NCBI RefSeq assembly: GCF_019956555.1
Contig: NZ_JAHBDQ010000025.1
Coordinates: 1-64,000 of the forward strand
Length of the DNA: 64,000 bases
Direction of reading: 5' to 3'
Source: Pseudomonas sp. A-RE-19
Lineage (GTDB): Bacteria; Pseudomonadota; Gammaproteobacteria; Pseudomonadales; Pseudomonadaceae
Shown: positions 42,033-55,000 of the stretch, piece after piece
How the letters are laid out: each line of letters opens with the position of its first letter
How positions within the stretch are numbered: the stretch's first letter is position 1
Program-made: the position numbers and the translations under genes
The notes under the pieces: generated by a model
What the model was told of the DNA's origin: nothing
What the model saw: only the letters and a program-made list of their open reading frames with translations
Databases searched by the model: none

Positions 42033-42989
42033 TCAACCCAAATGCCGACTCAACGCCCGACTCAAGCGTTCATGCACACTCAGCACATCCGGCATGACCG
42101 ACGCCAGCCTGAGCAAATCATGGGTCAGGCCCGGGCAATGTTCGAGTTCGACACTCACCCCTTGCGCGCGCAGTTTATCGACGTAGGCCTGGCCTTCATC
42201 GAGCAACGGATCGAAGCCGGCCAGCAGCACAATCGCCGGCGCCGCACCGCGCAGGTCCTCAGCCCGCAACGGTGAGAAGCGCCAGTCCAGCAGGTCTTCG
42301 GGGCTGCGGGCGTAGTGCTGGTAAAACCAGTCCAGCGTGTCGTTCTCCAGCAGATACCCTTCACTGAACAACAAACGCGAATCGTGGGTGCGCGAGGCAT
42401 CGGTGACCGGATAACACAGCAGCTGCACCTTGGGGACGATGGCCACGGTGTGTGGTTGAATCACCGCCTGCAAGGCCAGCACCGTCGCCAATGTGGCACC
42501 GGCACTGTCGCCGCCAAACGCAACGCGACCGGCATCCAGCCCCAGGGACAGCGCCTGTTCCGCCAGCCAGGACAAGGCGTCTTCACCGTCCTCCAGCGCT
42601 GTCGGGAAGCGGTGCTCCGGCGCCAGCCGATAGCCCACCGACAACACCGCGCATGGCGTGCGCCGGCAGAATTCGCGGCAGACACCGTCATGGGAATCCA
42701 GGCTGCCCACGACAAAACCACCGCCATGGAAATACACCAGCACCGGCATCGGTGCCGTCGCCCCGCTCGGGCGATACAAACGCAACGCCAGCGGCGCACC
42801 GTCCCGGGCCGTGGTATTGACCTCCAGCACGTCAAGATCCTGAGGGGCATTCCAACGCAATTGCGTGGTGGTGTGTTCGAAGATCGCCCGGGCCTCGGCC
42901 GGCGTCATTTGATGCAGCGCCGGCAGGCCTGCGTCCTGGCGGTCTTGCGCCAGGTCGAGGAAGGCTTCCAGATCAGGGTGTAACGACAT
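42033..42989 (-). CDS. Alpha/beta hydrolase of the hormone-sensitive-lipase (HSL) family
   Basis: The 318-residue esterase-like enzyme has the HSL oxyanion motif YFHGGGFVVGSLDSHD, the nucleophile elbow FGGDSAGATLA, an acid probably in LAGFDPLLDEG, and the His in CPGLTHDLLRL. Members hydrolyse short acyl esters or remove small acyl groups. The start ATG 42989 has AAGGA upstream. It begins 75 nt after the stop of a large NRPS gene on the same strand with no clear terminator between, so it may be co-transcribed. The NRPS lacks a thioesterase domain, but HSL enzymes are not known NRPS thioesterases, so a role in pyoverdine is only a possibility. Confidence 0.85.
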   Translation of the reverse strand: MSLHPDLEAFLDLAQDRQDAGLPALHQMTPAEARAIFEHTTTQLRWNAPQDLDVLEVNTTARDGAPLALRLYRPSGATAPMPVLVYFHGGGFVVGSLDSHDGVCREFCRRTPCAVLSVGYRLAPEHRFPTALEDGEDALSWLAEQALSLGLDAGRVAFGGDSAGATLATVLALQAVIQPHTVAIVPKVQLLCYPVTDASRTHDSRLLFSEGYLLENDTLDWFYQHYARSPEDLLDWRFSPLRAEDLRGAAPAIVLLAGFDPLLDEGQAYVDKLRAQGVSVELEHCPGLTHDLLRLASVMPDVLSVHERLSRALSRHLG

Positions 42990-43064
42990 CGAAAGAATCC
43001 TTCTATCAGCGAAAAAGGGGCGCGCCTGAGCAACACCCCCCGGCAATGATTAAAAACCCGGCAC

Positions 43065-46000
43065 TCAGCCCACCCGCGCCATGCAATGCTCGATCAACGC
43101 CTCAAGCTCGCGCTGATAATCCTGCATGAACCGCTCCATCGTGCTGGCCCGATAACGCTGGGTGCTGTAGATGCAACGCAGCGCCAACTGACCGTCGTAA
43201 ACCTGGCCGACAATCTCCAGCCAGTTGCCCAGATTGGCCTGCAGGCAGTAGTTGTCGCCGGTTTCTTCCAGCGCCGGCACCAGCAACGCCTGCTCGTCGA
43301 AGCTCTGGTCGAACTGGCCTAGATAGTTGAACGTCACCCGTGCCTGCGGCAGGTCGGCCAATTGGCGGCCCAGTTGCGGGCCGGCCAGATGACGCAATAC
43401 GCCGTAGCCGATGCCCTTCTGCGGGATGGCCGCCAACTGCGCTTGCACGTTGACGATCGACGCGCCGATGTCCGCGCTGTCGGGGGTGAGCCGGACCGGG
43501 AACATGCTGGTGAACCAGCCCAGGCTGCGGCTCAGGTCGATGCTCTCGAACAGGTCCTCGCGGCCGTGCCCTTCCAGCAAAATCAGCGCCGACGGCTGTT
43601 CGCTCCAGCGACACAGCGCCCGGCTCAGGGTCGACAGCAGCAAATCGTTGATCTGCGTGCGATAGACCGCCGGCGCCTGTTTGAGCAACTGCTCGGTGTG
43701 CTCGCGAGACAACTTGAGCCGCGCCTGGGCCTGGTGACGCACCTGATTCTTGCCGCGACGGTTGTCGCATGGCAGGTCGACGCCCGGCTGATCCAGTTGT
43801 TCCAGCCAGTAGCCCAGTTCCTGCTCGGCAATCATCGGCGCCTGCGCCTGCAACGCTTCGGCAAACGCGCGATAGCTGCTGGTACGGATCGGCAATTGCG
43901 GTTCGATGCCCATCACGCAGGCCTCGTAGGCTGCTTTCAAGTCATCGAGCAAAATCCGCCATGACACGGTGTCGACCACCAGATGGTGGATGACCATCAA
44001 CAGCCGCGCCTGCCCGTCCGGCAGGGCGATGTGCACCGCGCGCCAGGCCGGTCCATCGTCGAGCTTGAGGCTGCGCTGTGTCAGGTTGGCCAAGGCTTCG
44101 ACCTGTTCGCTGTTCTCAGCCTCGCGGCGCCAGAGCACCGGTTCGCGACGATCCGTTAGTGCGGCGTAGCGTTGCAACCAGCGCCCGCCTTCCTGACAGA
44201 AACGCAGGCGCAAGGCGTCGTGATGGTTTTCGATCCAGCCCAGCGCCTGCTCCAGGGCGTCCAGATCCAGCGTCTGACGCGCACTCAGCAACAACGACTG
44301 GTTGTAGTGATGAGGCTCGGCCATGCCCTCGGCAAAAAACCATTCCTGGATCGGCAGCAGATTGAACAACCCTTCACTGGCCACCTGGGTGAGGTCCACC
44401 GACGGTTGCGCGGTGCCCGCCTTCACCACGTCCTGTTCGACGATACCGGCGATGGTCTGGTAGCGCATCAGATCGCGCAGCTTGAGGTCCATCTGCAGGG
44501 TCGGGTGGTTCCTGACGCGGGAAATCACTTGCAGGCTCAGGATCGAGTCGCCGCCCAGTTCAAAGAAGTTGTCGCTGATACCGACCTGCTCCACCTGCAA
44601 CACCTGCGCCCAGATGTCCGCCAGCAACTGTTCTTGCTGATTGCGCGGGGCGACGTATGCCTCGCTTTTGAATTCCGGCTCGGGCAATGCCCTGCGGTCA
44701 AGCTTGCCGTTGGGGGTGACTGGAAAGGCGCTGAGGCAGACGATCTGCGCCGGCACCATGTACTCAGGCAAGGTGGTGCGCAGACCGGCCTTGAGTTCAT
44801 CGCCCAACTCCTGCCCGGCGTCGGTGACGACGTAACCGATCAGCTGCTTGCCGGAAGCATTGTCCCGGGCGATCACCAGGGCGTCGCTGACCTGCGCCAG
44901 TTGCCGCAGGCTGGCCTCGACTTCACCGAGCTCGATGCGGAACCCGCGCACTTTGACCTGATGGTCGATGCGGCCGACGTAATCGACCACGCCGTCCTGG
45001 CGCAAGCGCACCAGGTCGCCGGTGCGGTACAGCCGCTCGCCGCTGGCAAACGGGTTGGGCACAAAGCGCTCGCAGGTCAGGTCGGGCCGGCCATGATAAC
45101 CACGGGCAACCCCGTAGCCACCGATGTACAACTCACCGGCAAACCCCGGCGGCAGCGGATTCAAATCCTCATCCAGCACATACAGCGAACGTGCCCCCAC
45201 CGCGCGGCCGATCGGCGCATAAGCCGCTTCACACTGCTGGCTCACCGGCACTTTCCACAGCATCGGCGTGACCACGGTTTCCGTCGGGCCGTAGCCGTTG
45301 GTGAAGTACTCGGGACGCAACGCTGCCTTGACCTGTTCGAAAGTCTGCTCCGGCACCGCGTCGCCACCGAAGCAATAGATACGCACCGGCGGCGGTGCAA
45401 TACCGCTGGCCGCGGCGTATTCGGCCAGTTGCTTGAGGTAGGCCGGCGGGAAGCAGGCGATGGTCACGCCATAGTCGTGCAGCGCTTGGTAAGTCTGCTC
45501 CGGCGTCCACAGGCAACCGTCCCGCACCACCAGCCGGCCGCCGCTGTACAGCGTACTCAACCAGCGCTCATGAGCACCGTCGAAGGCGAACGACATGAAG
45601 TGCAGCTCGCAGCTGCGGGTGTCCATCTCATACAGTTTGGCGATGGCCTGACAGTGCATGCTCAGGGGCCCCTGGGTCACCGCAACGCCTTTTGGCCGCC
45701 CGGTGGAACCCGAGGTGTAAACCAGATAAGCCAGCCCGTGCTCCAGCACGCGGCACACCGGCGCTTCATCGCCATAGCGGGACTCGTCGAGGTGATCCAG
45801 CTCAAGGTGCAACAGGCCCTCGGGCGCGGGTAATGTTTCCCGCAGACTGCTTTGGGTCAGCAGCAACGCCATGCCGGAATCTTCGATCATGTACGCCAGA
45901 CGCTCCGGCGGATAATCGATGTCCAGCGGCACATACGCCGCGCCGCTTTTGAGCACGGCGAGGAAGCTGACCACCATTTCCAGCGAACGCGGCAGTGCCA

Positions 46001-49000
46001 CGCCGATCACCACTTCCAGCCCGGCGCCGTGCTCGATCAGGCAGTGGGCCAGACGATTGGCCCGTCGTTCCAGTTCGCCGTAGCTCAGGCTCATCCCGGC
46101 GCATTGCACCGCAATGGCCTCGGGCTGACTCAGTGCGTGCCGGCTGATCAGCTCCGGCAACAGCTGCGGTTGATGATCGGATAGCGGCTCGGCGCTCCAG
46201 GTTTGCATCGCTTGCCATTGTTCAGAGGACAAACGCTGCAGGTTACCCAGGCGTTCGTAAGGCGCGCGCATCATCGCTTCAAGGGTGTTTTCCAGCGTCA
46301 GGCGAATCCCCTCCACCGCCTCGGCACTGAAGTGGCTGCGCAGGTACAGGTATTCGATCGACAACTCATCACCGAGCATCACCGCCAGGTCCATCGGCAC
46401 GTTGGTCACGCCATGGCCGATGGATTTGCCGAAGGTCAGGTCGGTGTCGTTTTCTTCCTGCAAGCGATCATCGATCGGGAAGTTCTCGAACACCACGATG
46501 CTGTCGAACAGCGCCTGGCCACCGAGGTTCGACCAGCGCTGCACATCCGCCAGCGGTGCCTGGGAATAGTCGCGGATATCCAAGTTGTAGACCTGAACCT
46601 GATTCAGCCAGTCGGCCAGACGCAGGTCCGGTTCCGGGGTCTGGATGATCGGCAAGGTGTTGATGAACAGGCCCAGCATGTTGCCGACATTCGGCAGGCT
46701 CTCAGGACGCCCGGACACCGTGGCACCGAACGTCACCGTGCGCTGGCCGGTATAGCGTTGCAACAGCAACAGCCAGGCGCCCTGGATCAGGGTGTTGGGG
46801 GTGATGCGCAGGTCGCGGCAGAACTGCAGCAGCCGGGTGGTCTGCGCACTGTCCCAGTTCGAATAAATCGCGTCATGACCCGACACGTCCGCCGAGTGGC
46901 GCGGATGAATCGCCTGACTCAACGCGGTGGGTTCGTTGACCGCTGCCAGACGTGCCTTCCAGAACAGTTCCTGGGTGTCCTGATCCTGCGCTTGCAGCCA
47001 GGCGATGAAGTCGCGGTAACGGCCGTTTTCGCCGCTGACCTGGCCCTTGGCGTAGTACTGCAACACTTCACCGAACAGCCGTGAACTGCTCCAGCCATCC
47101 ATCAATATGTGGTGACTGGTCCAGACCATCTGGTACTGATCGTCGCTCAAGCGCAGCAGGGTCAGCCGTTGCAACTTCGCCTCGGCCAGGTCGAAGCCCA
47201 GTGCTCGATCCTCGGTGGCGAACGCGGCGATCCGCGTGTCGCTGATGTCCTGCCCGCGCCAGTCGAGCACCTGCATCTGCAACGCCGCGTGGTACTGGAC
47301 GATCTGCAGGGGCTTGGTCAGCCCGTCCTGCCAATGGAAGCTGGTGCGCAGAATCGCCTGGCGCTCAATGATGTATTCCCAGGCAGCGCGGAAGCGCTCC
47401 ACGTCCAGGCCCTTGACCGGCAAGCTGACCTGGTTGACGTACAGGCTGCTGCCGTTGTCCGACAGCGTATGGAACAGCATGCCCTCCTGCATTGGCGACA
47501 ACGGATAGATGTCTTCAATTGCGGCAGCCGGCACCGGCAAGGCATCAAGCTGCGTCTGGTCGAGGCGGGCCAGCGGGAAGTCCGACGGGGTCAGCCCATG
47601 GCTGCCCGGCGGGCTCGAGCGTTTGAACGCCGTACTGCCGCTGACCGGGCTTTCATCGTTCTCAAGAGGAACATTCACCTGCACCACACGCGCCAACCGT
47701 TCCACCGTCTGCTGCTGGAACAGGTCTCTAGGAGTGAACCGAATCCCCGCCTGACGCGCCCGGCTCACCACCTGAATGGAGATGATCGAATCGCCGCCCA
47801 GGGTGAAGAAGTTGTCGGTCACGCCGACCCGTTCGAGTTTCAGAATGTCTTGCCAGATCCCGGCAATCTGCTGTTCCAGCGCGGTGCGCGGCGCCACGTA
47901 ATCGCGTTGCAACTGGTTGGCATCCGGGGTCGGCAAGGCCTTGCGGTCGAGTTTGCCGTTGGGGGTCAGCGGCAATTGTTCGATGAACAACCATTGCGCC
48001 GGCACCATGTAATCCGGCAGATGCGCCTTGAGCCCGGCCTTGAGTACTTCGCTCAAATCGTCCTGCTGTTGCGGGCTCAGGTCGGCCTGCGCCGGCACCA
48101 CATAAGCCACCAGTTGCTGACCGCTATGGCCTTCCACCGCCAGCACCACACCTTCGTGCACGCTGTCGTGGGCCAGCAGGCGCGCTTCGATTTCACCCAG
48201 TTCGATACGGAACCCGCGCACCTTGACCTGATGGTCGATGCGGCCGATGTATTCGATCACACCGTCTTCACGCAAACGGGTCAAGTCGCCAGTGCGGTAC
48301 ATCCGCTCGCCATTGCTGGCCAGCGGGTTGGGCACAAAGCGCTCGGCGGTCAGGCCCGGACGGAACAGATAGCCACGGGTAATGCCGTCGCCGGCCAGGT
48401 ATAACTCGGCAGCAACGCCAACCGGCGCGGCTTGCAACTGGGCATCGAGCAAGTGTGCAGTAGTGTTCACCAGCGGCCGACCGATGTTCGCCTGACCGCC
48501 GGCTTCGCGGCGGGTGCAGGTCGAATAGGTGGTGTCTTCCGACGGCCCGTACAAATCGTAAACGTGCTCGACCGAGGTCTCGCGGTACAGCGCGTCCACC
48601 AGACCTTGTTTGAGCGATTCACCCGCCAGATTGATGATGCGCACACCTGAAGGGATCTGCCCGGCGCGCTGCAAGGCCGCGATGGCCGACGGCACGGTGT
48701 TGATCAGGCGCACCTGATCGCGCTCAGGCAGGTCCGGCAACTCCAGGGCGTTGCGCGCCATGATGATCGAACCACCGCGAGCCAGGGTGACGAAAATCTC
48801 CCACACCGACAGGTCGAAACACACCGAGGTCGAGGCCAGCACGCCTTGCAGCTCTTGCTCGCTGTACACCTCGTGCGACCAGTGAATCAGCGCCTGCACG
48901 TTGCGATGAGCAATCGCCACGCCTTTGGGTTTACCGGTGGAACCGGAGGTATAAATCACATAAGCCAGGTTGGCGGAGTCGATCCGGCCCTCAAGGTTGT

Positions 49001-52000
49001 GCGGCGCCAGGTCGGCGAAGGCCTGACCGCCCGCCTCCACCCACACCACTTGGGCTTGGGTCTCGGGCAATTGCGACAGCAAATGCGGCTGGGTCAGCAA
49101 CACCCGCGCCTGACTGTCGTCGAGCATGTAGGCCACCCGATCCGCCGGGTAGTCCGGGTCCAGCGGCACGTAGGTGCCACCGGCCTTGAGCACCGCCATC
49201 AAGGCAATCACCAGCTCGGCGGAACGAGGCATTGCCACGCCCACGCGGATTTCCGCGCCGACACCCAGCGTTTGCAGATGACGGGCCAACTGGTTGGCGC
49301 GGCGATTGAGCTCGGCATAGGTCAACCCAGCACCGGCATGCCGTAAGGCAATCGCCTGCGGCCGTGCTTCGACCTGGGCTTCAAAGCCTTGATGAATCAG
49401 GGCTTGGGCCGGGTATGCGGCATGATGGTCATTCCATTCGGCCAGAGTACGCAGCTCGCTCGCCGGCAACAGGCCGATCTCGCCCAGCAAGCGTTGCGGT
49501 GCGTCGAGGAACTGGCGCAGCACTGCTTGCAGATGAGCGGCCAGGCCGACAATGCTGCGCTCGGCGAAATGTTCGGTGAGGTAGTTGAAGTCCAGGCTCA
49601 ATACTTCGCCGGCACCGGCGATCAGCGTCAGGCCGTAGTTGGTTTGTTCACGGTGTTCGAGACCGCTGAAACGCAAGCCGCCCGGATTGGCCTCCAGGGT
49701 GTCGGACACCGGGTAGTTTTCGAACACCAGCAAGGTGTCGAACAACGCTTCGCCGTTGAGCGCGGCCAGGCGTTGAATATCCTGCAATGGCGTCTGTTCG
49801 TAATCGCGCAGCAGCAGGTTCTTGTCCTGCACGCTGCGCACCCAGTCGCTGACACTGCACGTCGCTGGCGGGCTGGCGATCACCGGCAGGGTATTGATGA
49901 ACAGGCCCAACTGTTGCTCGATGCCCGGCAGATCCACCGGGCGACCGGACACTGTCGCGCCGAACGCAACACTGCTCTGCCCGGTGTAGCGCTGCAACAC
50001 CAGCAGCCACGCGGCTTGCACCAGGCTGTTGAGCGTCACTTGCTGCTGGCGCGAGAAACCGTTGAGGCGCTGGGTGAAGGCTGCGTCAAAGGTCAGCTTA
50101 TGCACGCCTTTGCCGGGGCCGGGCACGGTTTGCCCGTGGCAGGCCGAGGCCAACCGCGTCGGTTCGTCCAGTTCGGCCAACTGCCCGCGCCAGAAGGCTT
50201 GCGCCGCGTCCTTGTCCTGGCGTTGCAGCCAGGCCAGGAAGTCGCGATAACGGCCCTGCGCACTCGGCACCGGATGCCCGGCGTAATCCTGCAGCACTTC
50301 GCCAAACATCCGCGAGTTGCTCCAGCCGTCCATGAGAATGTGGTGGCAGGTGAAGATCAGGCGATGACGGTCATCGGCGGTGCGCAGCAGGCACAGGCGC
50401 AGCAGCGGCGGATTCTGCAAGTCGAAACCGCGTTCGCGATCGGCCAAGGCACGGGCCTCAAGCACGGCTTGCACGTCCGGTTCGGCGCGCACATCCACTT
50501 CCGGCATTTCCAGGGTCAGCTGGCGATAGATCACTTGCAGCGGTGTATCGAGGCCGTTGCGGCCCCAGATGAAACCGGCGCGCAGCACTTCATGGCGGTC
50601 CACCACCCGCTGCCAGGCTTGCTGGAAGCGCGCCACATCCAGACCGTCGATATCCAGCAGCATCTGATAGACGTACGCACTGGCGTCGGCGTCGTACAGG
50701 CTGTGGAACAGAATGCCCTGCTGCATCGGCGCCAGCGGGTAAATGTCCTCGATCCGCTGCGCCGCGATCGGCAGGCTGTCCAGATGCGCCTGGGACAACC
50801 CGGCCAATGGCACATCGCAAGGGGTCAAGCCGCCGCTCGGATGGCTCAGGCAATGGTCGATCAACTCACCCAGCGCCACTTCATAAGCGCGAGCCAGGGC
50901 GTTGATGGTCGCCTCTTCGAACACGTCACCGCTGTAGGTCCAGGTCAGGCTCAATTGCCCTTGGTAGACGCGGCCGTCGATGGTCAGCCAGTTGCTCATC
51001 GGCGCCTGTTCGTCCTGCCCGGCGCCCTTGTCTTCGGTGGCCGGCACCCACAGGGCGCCCTCGTCGAAGTTGTTATCGAACTGCCCCAGGTAGTTGAACG
51101 TCACCTTGGGTTGGGACAAGCCGCTCAGGGCCGTTTTCGCAGCGTCATTGCCCAGATACCGCAGCAAGCCAAAGCCGATGCCTTTGTTCGGGATCGCGCG
51201 CAGTTGTTCCTTGATGCCCTTGATGGACGCTTCGAGGCTGGCCTGCGGAGTCAGGCGCACCGGGAACATGCTGGTGAACCAGCCCACCGTACGGCTCAGG
51301 TCGAGGTCGTCGAACAGGTCTTCGCGGCCATGCCCTTCGAGCTGCACCAGGGCACTGTCGGAGGCGCTCCACTCACACAAAACCCGGGCCAGTGCGGTCA
51401 GCAGCAAATCGTTGACCTGAGTGCGATACACCGCTGGCGCCTGTTGCAGCAGTTGCCGGGTGCGCTCGGCATCCAGACGCGTATCGACGCTGCGCTCGAA
51501 ACGGTTCTGCAGTTGTCCATCCGGGTTGTCCAGCGGCAAATCCGCCGGGGCTTCGGCCAGTTGCCCGCGCCAGTAATCCAGCTCGGCTTCCAGCCCGGCG
51601 CTGCGCGCATAAGCTTGCAGGCGCTCGCCCCAATCCTTGAACGCGGTGGTCTTGGCCGGCAGGCGCAACGGCGTGCCGGCGCTCAGTTGTTGATAGGCGG
51701 TTTGCAGGTCTTCCAGCAGAATCCGCCACGACACACCATCGACCACCAAGTGATGGATCACCAACAGCAGTCGCTGGCTGGCATCGGGCAAGTCCACCAG
51801 AACCGCACGGATCAACGGGCCGTCGCTCAGGTTCAGGCTGCGCTGCAGCTCCAGGCACAGCGCCGGCAACGCTTCGCTGTCTGGCAACGCCACAGTGCGC
51901 AGCAGTGCATTCGGCTGATCGACGGCGGCATGCTCCTGCACCCAATCACCTGCGGTTTGGCGATAGCGCAAACGCAAGGCATCGTGATGCCGTTGCAGGT

Positions 52001-55000
52001 GTTCCAGGGCCTGCTCCAACGCAGCCGCATGCAGAGGTTCGGCCGGGGTCAGCAGGATCGACTGGTTCCAGTGCTGACGCTCGGGAATCTCGGTGGCGAA
52101 AAAATACTGTTGAATCGGGGTCAGCACGGCAGTGCCGAGCACATCACCTTGCATCGCCTGCACCGCATCGCTCTGCTGTGCGACGGTGGCCAGGCGTTGC
52201 ACGGTCTGGTGCTGGAAGATGTCTTTGGGCGAGAAGCGGATGCCCGCCAGACGCGCCCGGCTGACCACCTGAATCGAGATGATCGAATCGCCGCCCAATT
52301 CGAAGAAGTTGTCGTTGAGCCCGACCCGCTCGACTTTCAACACGTCCTGCCAGATCTCGGCCAGGCGCTGTTCGAGCTCGCTGCGCGGTGCCGCGTAAGC
52401 CTCTTGCACCAGGCTCACATCAGGGTTGGGCAATTGCTTGCGATCGAGCTTGCCGTTGGCCGTCAGCGGCAGGCGTTCGAGGAACACCCAGCTGACCGGC
52501 ACCATGTAGTCCGGCAGGTTTTCACGCAATTGCGCCTTGATCGAATCGCGCAAGCTGGCATGGGCATCCGCGTCCAGTGGCTCGCTCGGCACGATCCACG
52601 CAGCTAGTTGCTGCCCACTGAGCCCTTCGACCGCCAGCACCACGGCTTCACGCACCGCGTCATGGTTGAGCAATTGGGTTTCGATTTCCCCCAGCTCGAT
52701 ACGGAAACCGCGAATCTTTACCTGATGGTCGATACGGCCGGTGTACTCGATCACCCCGTCGCCGCGTCGCCGCGCCTGGTCGCCGGTGCGATACAGGCGT
52801 TCGCCGGCCACAGGGTTGAACGGATCGGGAACAAAACGGGTGGCGCTCATGCCTGGCTGGTTCAGATAACCCCGCGCCAGCCCAGCCCCGGAGATGTACA
52901 ACTCGCCGATGCACCCTTGGGGCACCAGATTCAGCGCGTCATCGAGCAAGTACCACGACAGGTCGACAATCGGCTCGCCGATCGGGCTGCTGTGGGCCTG
53001 TTGCAAGTCCGCCATGGACAGCGGGCGACAGGTCACATGCACGGTGGTTTCGGTGATGCCATACATGTTGATCAGGGTCGGCGCGCGATCGCCGAAACGC
53101 TCGAACCAGGGGCGCAGGCTCTGCACTTCCAGCGCCTCGCCGCCAAACACCACGTAACGCAGCGCAGGGTTGCGCGACGAGGCACTGGCCACTTGCATCA
53201 GCGGTTTGAACGCCGACGGCGTCTGGTTCAGAACGGTGACCTGTTCATCGCAAAGCAAGGTGTAGAACTCTTCCGGTGAACGGGTGACGTCGTGGGGCAC
53301 CACCACCAGTTTGCCGCCGTGGAGCAGCGCGCCGAAGATTTCCCAGACCGAGAAATCGAACGCGTACGAATGGAACAGCGTCCAGCTGTCCTCGGGGCCG
53401 AAACCGAACCAGTGATCGGTGGCGCTGAACAGGCGAATGACATTGCCATGGGGCAGCAACGCGCCTTTGGGCTTGCCGGTGGACCCGGAGGTGTAAATCA
53501 CATACGCGAGGTTGTCTGCAGTGGTCAGACAAGGAGGATTGGCGGCGCTGATTTCCTGCGGTGGTTGATTCAGATCCAGGCAGGCCAATCCCGGTGGAAT
53601 CGGCAACTGCGCCAACAGGTGGCCCTGGGTCAGCAACAGCTCGATCCCGCTGTCCTCGATCATGTAGCGCAAACGGTCGTCGGGGTAGCTCGGGTCCAGC
53701 GGCACATAAGCGCCACCGGCCTTCAGCACAGCGACAATGGCGACGATCATGTCCAGCGAACGTTCCACCGCCACGCCCACCCGCACATCGGGGCCGACGC
53801 CACGGGCGATCAGCCGATGCGCCCATTGGTTGGCCCGGCGATTGAGTTCGGCATACGTCAGCCGTTGCCCGGCGAACACCACTGCCGGCGCGTCCGGACG
53901 ATGCTCGGCCTGAGCCTCGATCAACTGATGAATGCACTGGCTGACCGGGTGCACCACCGGGCTCGGGTTCCAGTGCGCGAGTAGTTGTTGTTGCTGCGCG
54001 TCATCGAGCACCGGCAGCTGGGCAATGCGCTGGGTCGGGTCCTGAACGATCGCCCGCAGCAGGTTGCGCCAGTGCTGCGCCAGACGCTCGATGGTCGAAG
54101 CTTCGAACAGGTCCGTGGCGTATTTGAGCACCGCTTCAATGCCATGGGCCTGTTCGGTGGTGTTCAGTACCAGATCGAACTGCGCGGTTGCGCTTTGCCA
54201 TTCCAGCGGCTCGATGCTCAAGCCGTTCAACCGCGTCTGGACACTGATCCGGCTTTCGGCCTGGTGATTGAACATCACCTGGAACAACGGGCTGTGACTC
54301 AGGCTGCGTCCCGGTTCCAGGGCTTCCACCAATTGTTCGAACGGCAGGTCCTGATGGGCCTGGGCTTCCTGGGCGGTTTGCCGAACCTGGCGCAGCAGAT
54401 CGACGAAGCTGGCTTGCCCGTCGACGTCCGCCTTGAGCACCTGGGTGTTGACGAAGAAACCGATCAGACGCTCGATCTCCACGCGTCCGCGGTTGGCCAC
54501 CGGCACACCGACGCGGATGTCGGCCTGGCCGCTGTAGCGGTGCAACAAGGCCTGGAACGAGGCCAGCAACAGCACGAATAGCGTGACGTTTTCTCGTCGG
54601 GCGAAGGCCTTGAGGCTGTCGCTCAGCGCCGGGTCCAGAATCAGGTTGTGGCTGGCTCCGACAAAGCTCTGCTCCACCGGACGCGCACGGTCGGTGGGCA
54701 GCTCCAGCACCGGTTGCTCGCCGCCGAGCTTGTGTTGCCAATAGGCCAGTTGACGCTCCTGTTCGCCGGCCTCCATCCATTGCCGCTGCCACAGGGCGTA
54801 ATCGGCGTATTGAATCGGCAGGGCCGGCAGCCCGGCGTCATGCCCGAGGTTGAAACCGGCATACAACTGCACCAGCTCCTCGATCATCACCTGCAACGAC
54901 CAACCGTCCGAGACGATGTGATGCAGGGTCAGCACCAGCACGTGATCGTGCGGGGTGACTTGCAGCAGGGCCGCGCGCAACAGCGGGCCGGTCTGCAAAT

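Noticed and set aside
49389..52607. Plus-strand open frame of 1072 codons opposite NRPS A
   Set aside because: It lies antisense within conserved C, T and E domains of NRPS A and has no domain or Shine-Dalgarno support; similar shadows occur opposite the other NRPS modules (for example 55680-59351).
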